A stretch of DNA of 7,612 nt from B69-G16 sp964501905 (GTDB lineage: Archaea > Thermoproteota > Thermoprotei > Thermofilales > B69-G16), in the NCBI GenBank assembly GCA_964501905.1, contig CAZCTW010000026.1, positions 1 through 7,612 of the forward strand, read 5' to 3'. Under the pieces are notes generated by a model. It was not told the origin of the DNA, ran no database searches, and saw only the letters and a list, made by a program, of their open reading frames with translations. Each line of letters opens with the position of its first letter. Positions within the stretch are counted from its first letter, which is position 1. A program made the position numbers and the translations under genes. Positions 6,092-7,612 of the stretch are shown piece after piece.

Positions 6092-6122
6092 AGTGCTGAC
6101 TAACTCTGAGTAGGTCAGTACT
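6092..6122. repeat. Imperfect 31-bp palindrome
   Basis: AGTGCTGACTAACTC (6092-6106) and GAGTAGGTCAGTACT (6108-6122) pair at 12 of 15 positions around T6107. It follows the 23-bp palindrome after five bases and ends at the point where composition turns AT-rich. It is a candidate recombinase core site or regulatory dyad. Confidence 0.55.
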
Positions 6123-6154
6123 CAAGATCAGAATCTGACAATTATTTCAGAACT

Positions 6155-6170
6155 CTTAAGTTTATAAGCA
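6155..6170 (+). promoter_or_regulatory. Promoter of the intact integrase
   Basis: TTAAGTTTATAAGC contains a TATA box centred about 31 bases before the ATG at 6196, with no ribosome site in front of the start. This is the usual layout for a leaderless archaeal message. TATAAATATA at about 6179-6188 is too close to the start for the same role. Confidence 0.5.
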
Positions 6171-6195
6171 TTTACGACTATAAATATACGAGAAC

Positions 6196-7491
6196 ATGCC
6201 CCTAAGCACAGAAAAAAGAAGAGGAGACAAGAAAAAACTATATCCGAACAGAATACCAAAACTATGGCTTACCGAGAAGATGCAAGAAGAGATCGAGAGA
6301 AAGTATCCTCAACTAGAGGTTAAAGAAAAAGATGAAAAACCATACGTCGCGCTCTGGGACTTCCCGAGCTGTAGCTTTATGAAGCTCGAAGACGAGAAAA
6401 CAACCAAGCAAAACCTCGCGTTCTGTCTCCTAAAGTTCATCGAGTGGAAGAAAACACTTCCAGACGATCTCATAGAAACATATAGGAAAAACAAAGACAG
6501 TGCGGCAAAGGATCTCGCATTATTCATCGTCGAAAACAGGGAAAAATACTCAACATCATATCTACAGAAGATTGAGTGGGCCGTCCGGACTTGGCTTTAC
6601 GCAAATGATATCGAGTTACCGGGAGAGATTCTGCGGAAGAAGTACAGGATAAGGTTTAGATTCGCCGAATCTGAAGACATGCCGCCAACGCGCGTTGAGC
6701 TGAAGAGAATTCTACTCTACGCGCCAGTTCAGTGGCGGGCGTTTTTTAGCTTTCTCAGCGCGACAGGCATAAGACCGGGCGAGGCCCTCCTCATCAGGAT
6801 AGGAGACCTTAATCCTCACCCCTACGAAGCCGCTGAAGCCGAAGAAGTAATCAGAATAACGGTACCGGACACTCTGTCAAAGAAGGACTTTAGTTATACC
6901 ACGTTTGCACACCCCGAATCTGCAAACTTATTATCTGAATTCCTGAGATATTTAGAAAACCGAGGCATCGACGTAGAAGACCCCGACACGCCTCTTTTCC
7001 TCAACCCACGAACTAAAACATTTTACCGGCTCAACACGGCAGAAGTAATGTGGAACAGAATACTAAAAAAGCTAGGACTGGACGACAAATCCGAGTACCC
7101 GGGAAGGTGCTTTTACCTCAGGAAGCTGTATACTCTAAGAAAATTCTTCCGCACTAACCTTGAAGCGGCAGGAGTACCCCACGGCGCCGTTGAAGCAATG
7201 CTCGGGCATAAACAATGGTATGTACGCTTCTCCAAAAAACAACTAAAGAAATACTACGAAAAAGGAATGTGGGCCTTAATGGTTTTGTCTGCACCATCAA
7301 TTGAGAAGATAGAAGAAATAATCGAGAGAAGAGTCCGACCACTTGAAACCGAACTCAAAAGACTTAGAAGCGAGCGAGAAGAAGAACTACTGAGGAGAGA
7401 AGCCGAAACTAGGGAGTTACTGGAGAAACTCTATAAGTTACTCCAGAAGCATCCTGAACTCTTAAAACTCCTAGAGGAAGAGGAATCTTAA
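6196..7491 (+). CDS. Tyrosine recombinase / archaeal integrase with a C-terminal coiled coil
   Basis: The protein has 431 residues. It would cut and rejoin DNA at attachment sites through a 3'-phosphotyrosine to move a plasmid, virus or integrated element. Residues about 65-145 form the helical core-binding domain. The catalytic domain spans about 165-365: ATGIRPGEAL (Arg193), LSKKDF (Lys229/230 on the beta hairpin), LYTLRKFFRTNLEAAG (box II, Tyr312 where His is usual, Arg315), MLGHKQ (His338), and the nucleophile among Tyr342, Tyr353 and Tyr354 in FSKKQLKKYYEKGMWAL. Residues about 368-430 are a long charged helix with leucine heptads, an unusual addition that may drive multimerisation. The N terminus is strongly basic. 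The coding strand is A-rich with AT-ending codons, unlike gdhA, which fits mobile DNA. The gene is complete, starts 31 bases after a TATA box, and runs divergently from the older integrase fragment. Confidence 0.9.
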   Translation: MPLSTEKRRGDKKKLYPNRIPKLWLTEKMQEEIERKYPQLEVKEKDEKPYVALWDFPSCSFMKLEDEKTTKQNLAFCLLKFIEWKKTLPDDLIETYRKNKDSAAKDLALFIVENREKYSTSYLQKIEWAVRTWLYANDIELPGEILRKKYRIRFRFAESEDMPPTRVELKRILLYAPVQWRAFFSFLSATGIRPGEALLIRIGDLNPHPYEAAEAEEVIRITVPDTLSKKDFSYTTFAHPESANLLSEFLRYLENRGIDVEDPDTPLFLNPRTKTFYRLNTAEVMWNRILKKLGLDDKSEYPGRCFYLRKLYTLRKFFRTNLEAAGVPHGAVEAMLGHKQWYVRFSKKQLKKYYEKGMWALMVLSAPSIEKIEEIIERRVRPLETELKRLRSEREEELLRREAETRELLEKLYKLLQKHPELLKLLEEEES

Positions 7492-7612
7492 GCGCGCCGG
7501 CAACATATAATAATTTAAACCTCATTTCTGGATCACGTAACAAACTAAACACTATCCTTTCATCACTAAGCAATTCTACCAATCTCCGTCTATATTCTCT
7601 AACTTTCCTGAC
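7409..7612 (-). CDS. C-terminal part of an unidentified protein entering from beyond the window
   Basis: On the minus strand the frame is open from the window edge to a TAG at 7411-7409. It reads VRKVREYRRRLVELLSDERI, then VFSLLRDPEMRFKLLYVAGA and LKIPLPLGVLRVQDASGV to the stop. The first 45 residues look like genuine protein: an amphipathic, basic helix pair with varied AT-ending codons. The last 25, from about 7490 down, lie antisense to the integrase coiled coil and may be a tail acquired after the original stop was lost. I recognise no family. If real, this gene converges on the integrase with an 83-base overlap. Confidence 0.45.
   Translation of the reverse strand, partial: VRKVREYRRRLVELLSDERIVFSLLRDPEMRFKLLYVAGALKIPLPLGVLRVQDASGVTYRVSPVTP

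Larger units (their letters stand above)
5886..6148 (-). pseudogene. Internal fragment of a second tyrosine recombinase (integrase)
   Basis: The frame reads (TTG at 6125, open back to a TGA near 6148) STDLLRVSQHFPLFKPGLKR, then IRLRIRKSKSKPRVVVVVRY, NLVKEWLRKHLGRDDPEAPL and FYTKTGKMVRFRGAY. The central pattern (basic RKSKSK strand, V-V strand, L-x-EWL-x-x-H-x-x-RDDPEAPLF) is that of the catalytic domain of archaeal tyrosine recombinases between box I Arg and box II His. It aligns by eye with residues about 197-280 of the intact integrase next door (SKKDFSYTTF, FLRYLENRG, DPDTPLFLNPRTKTFYRL). Both the Arg region and the box II/Tyr region are missing. It reads straight through in frame into the surface-protein remnant at 5885. 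It is GC-rich, unlike the intact integrase. Confidence 0.6.

Noticed and set aside
6309..7342. Two minus-strand frames inside the integrase
   Set aside because: They are shadows of an intact gene with complete catalytic motifs.
1..7612. tRNA or rRNA genes, CRISPR arrays, insertion-sequence transposases
   Set aside because: I saw no cloverleaf, no regularly spaced repeats and no transposase motif. An integration target tRNA, if any, must lie outside the window.

Overview
The window looks like a piece of a hyperthermophilic crenarchaeal (Thermoproteota) chromosome. The grounds are a Crenarchaeota-type glutamate dehydrogenase, TATA boxes about 25 to 30 bases upstream of apparently leaderless starts, GGAGGT/GGTGA ribosome sites, heavy AGG/AGA/ATA codon use, and an archaeal-type tyrosine recombinase. 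The genus cannot be fixed by reading alone.

There are only two long, clearly intact genes of recognisable function: glutamate dehydrogenase (3915-5159, +) and a tyrosine recombinase/integrase (6196-7491, +). A third intact gene encodes a secreted protein of unknown function with an internal duplication (1485-2231, -). Most of the rest is a gene graveyard. From left to right it holds: a broken major-facilitator transporter (1-935, +); a broken MazG-like nucleotide pyrophosphohydrolase (-), preceded by a tiny coupled membrane peptide (-); the secreted protein (-); a broken protein resembling the pyruvate-kinase C-terminal domain (+); an HExxH metallopeptidase-like frame (-) fused to the frameshifted 5' part of a phosphotriesterase-family hydrolase (-); a short unidentified remnant; gdh; a membrane-anchored beta-rich surface protein broken by four frameshifts (-); and an internal fragment of a second integrase (-). 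After the intact integrase, the last 200 bases carry the tail of a gene that enters from outside the window on the minus strand.

Base composition splits the window in three. By sampled lines, about 3300-6125 (phosphotriesterase remnant, gdh, surface protein, integrase remnant) is GC-rich, mostly 53-65%. Both flanks are AT-rich, about 35-45%. The two edges of the GC-rich block fall on or beside the two chimeric reading frames, which suggests they are recombination or integration joints. Beside the right edge lie a perfect 23-bp palindrome and an imperfect 31-bp palindrome, next to the intact integrase promoter. I read this as host chromosome (GC-rich) scarred by repeated integration of AT-rich mobile DNA. 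That is an inference from composition, remnants and the integrase, not a demonstrated element.
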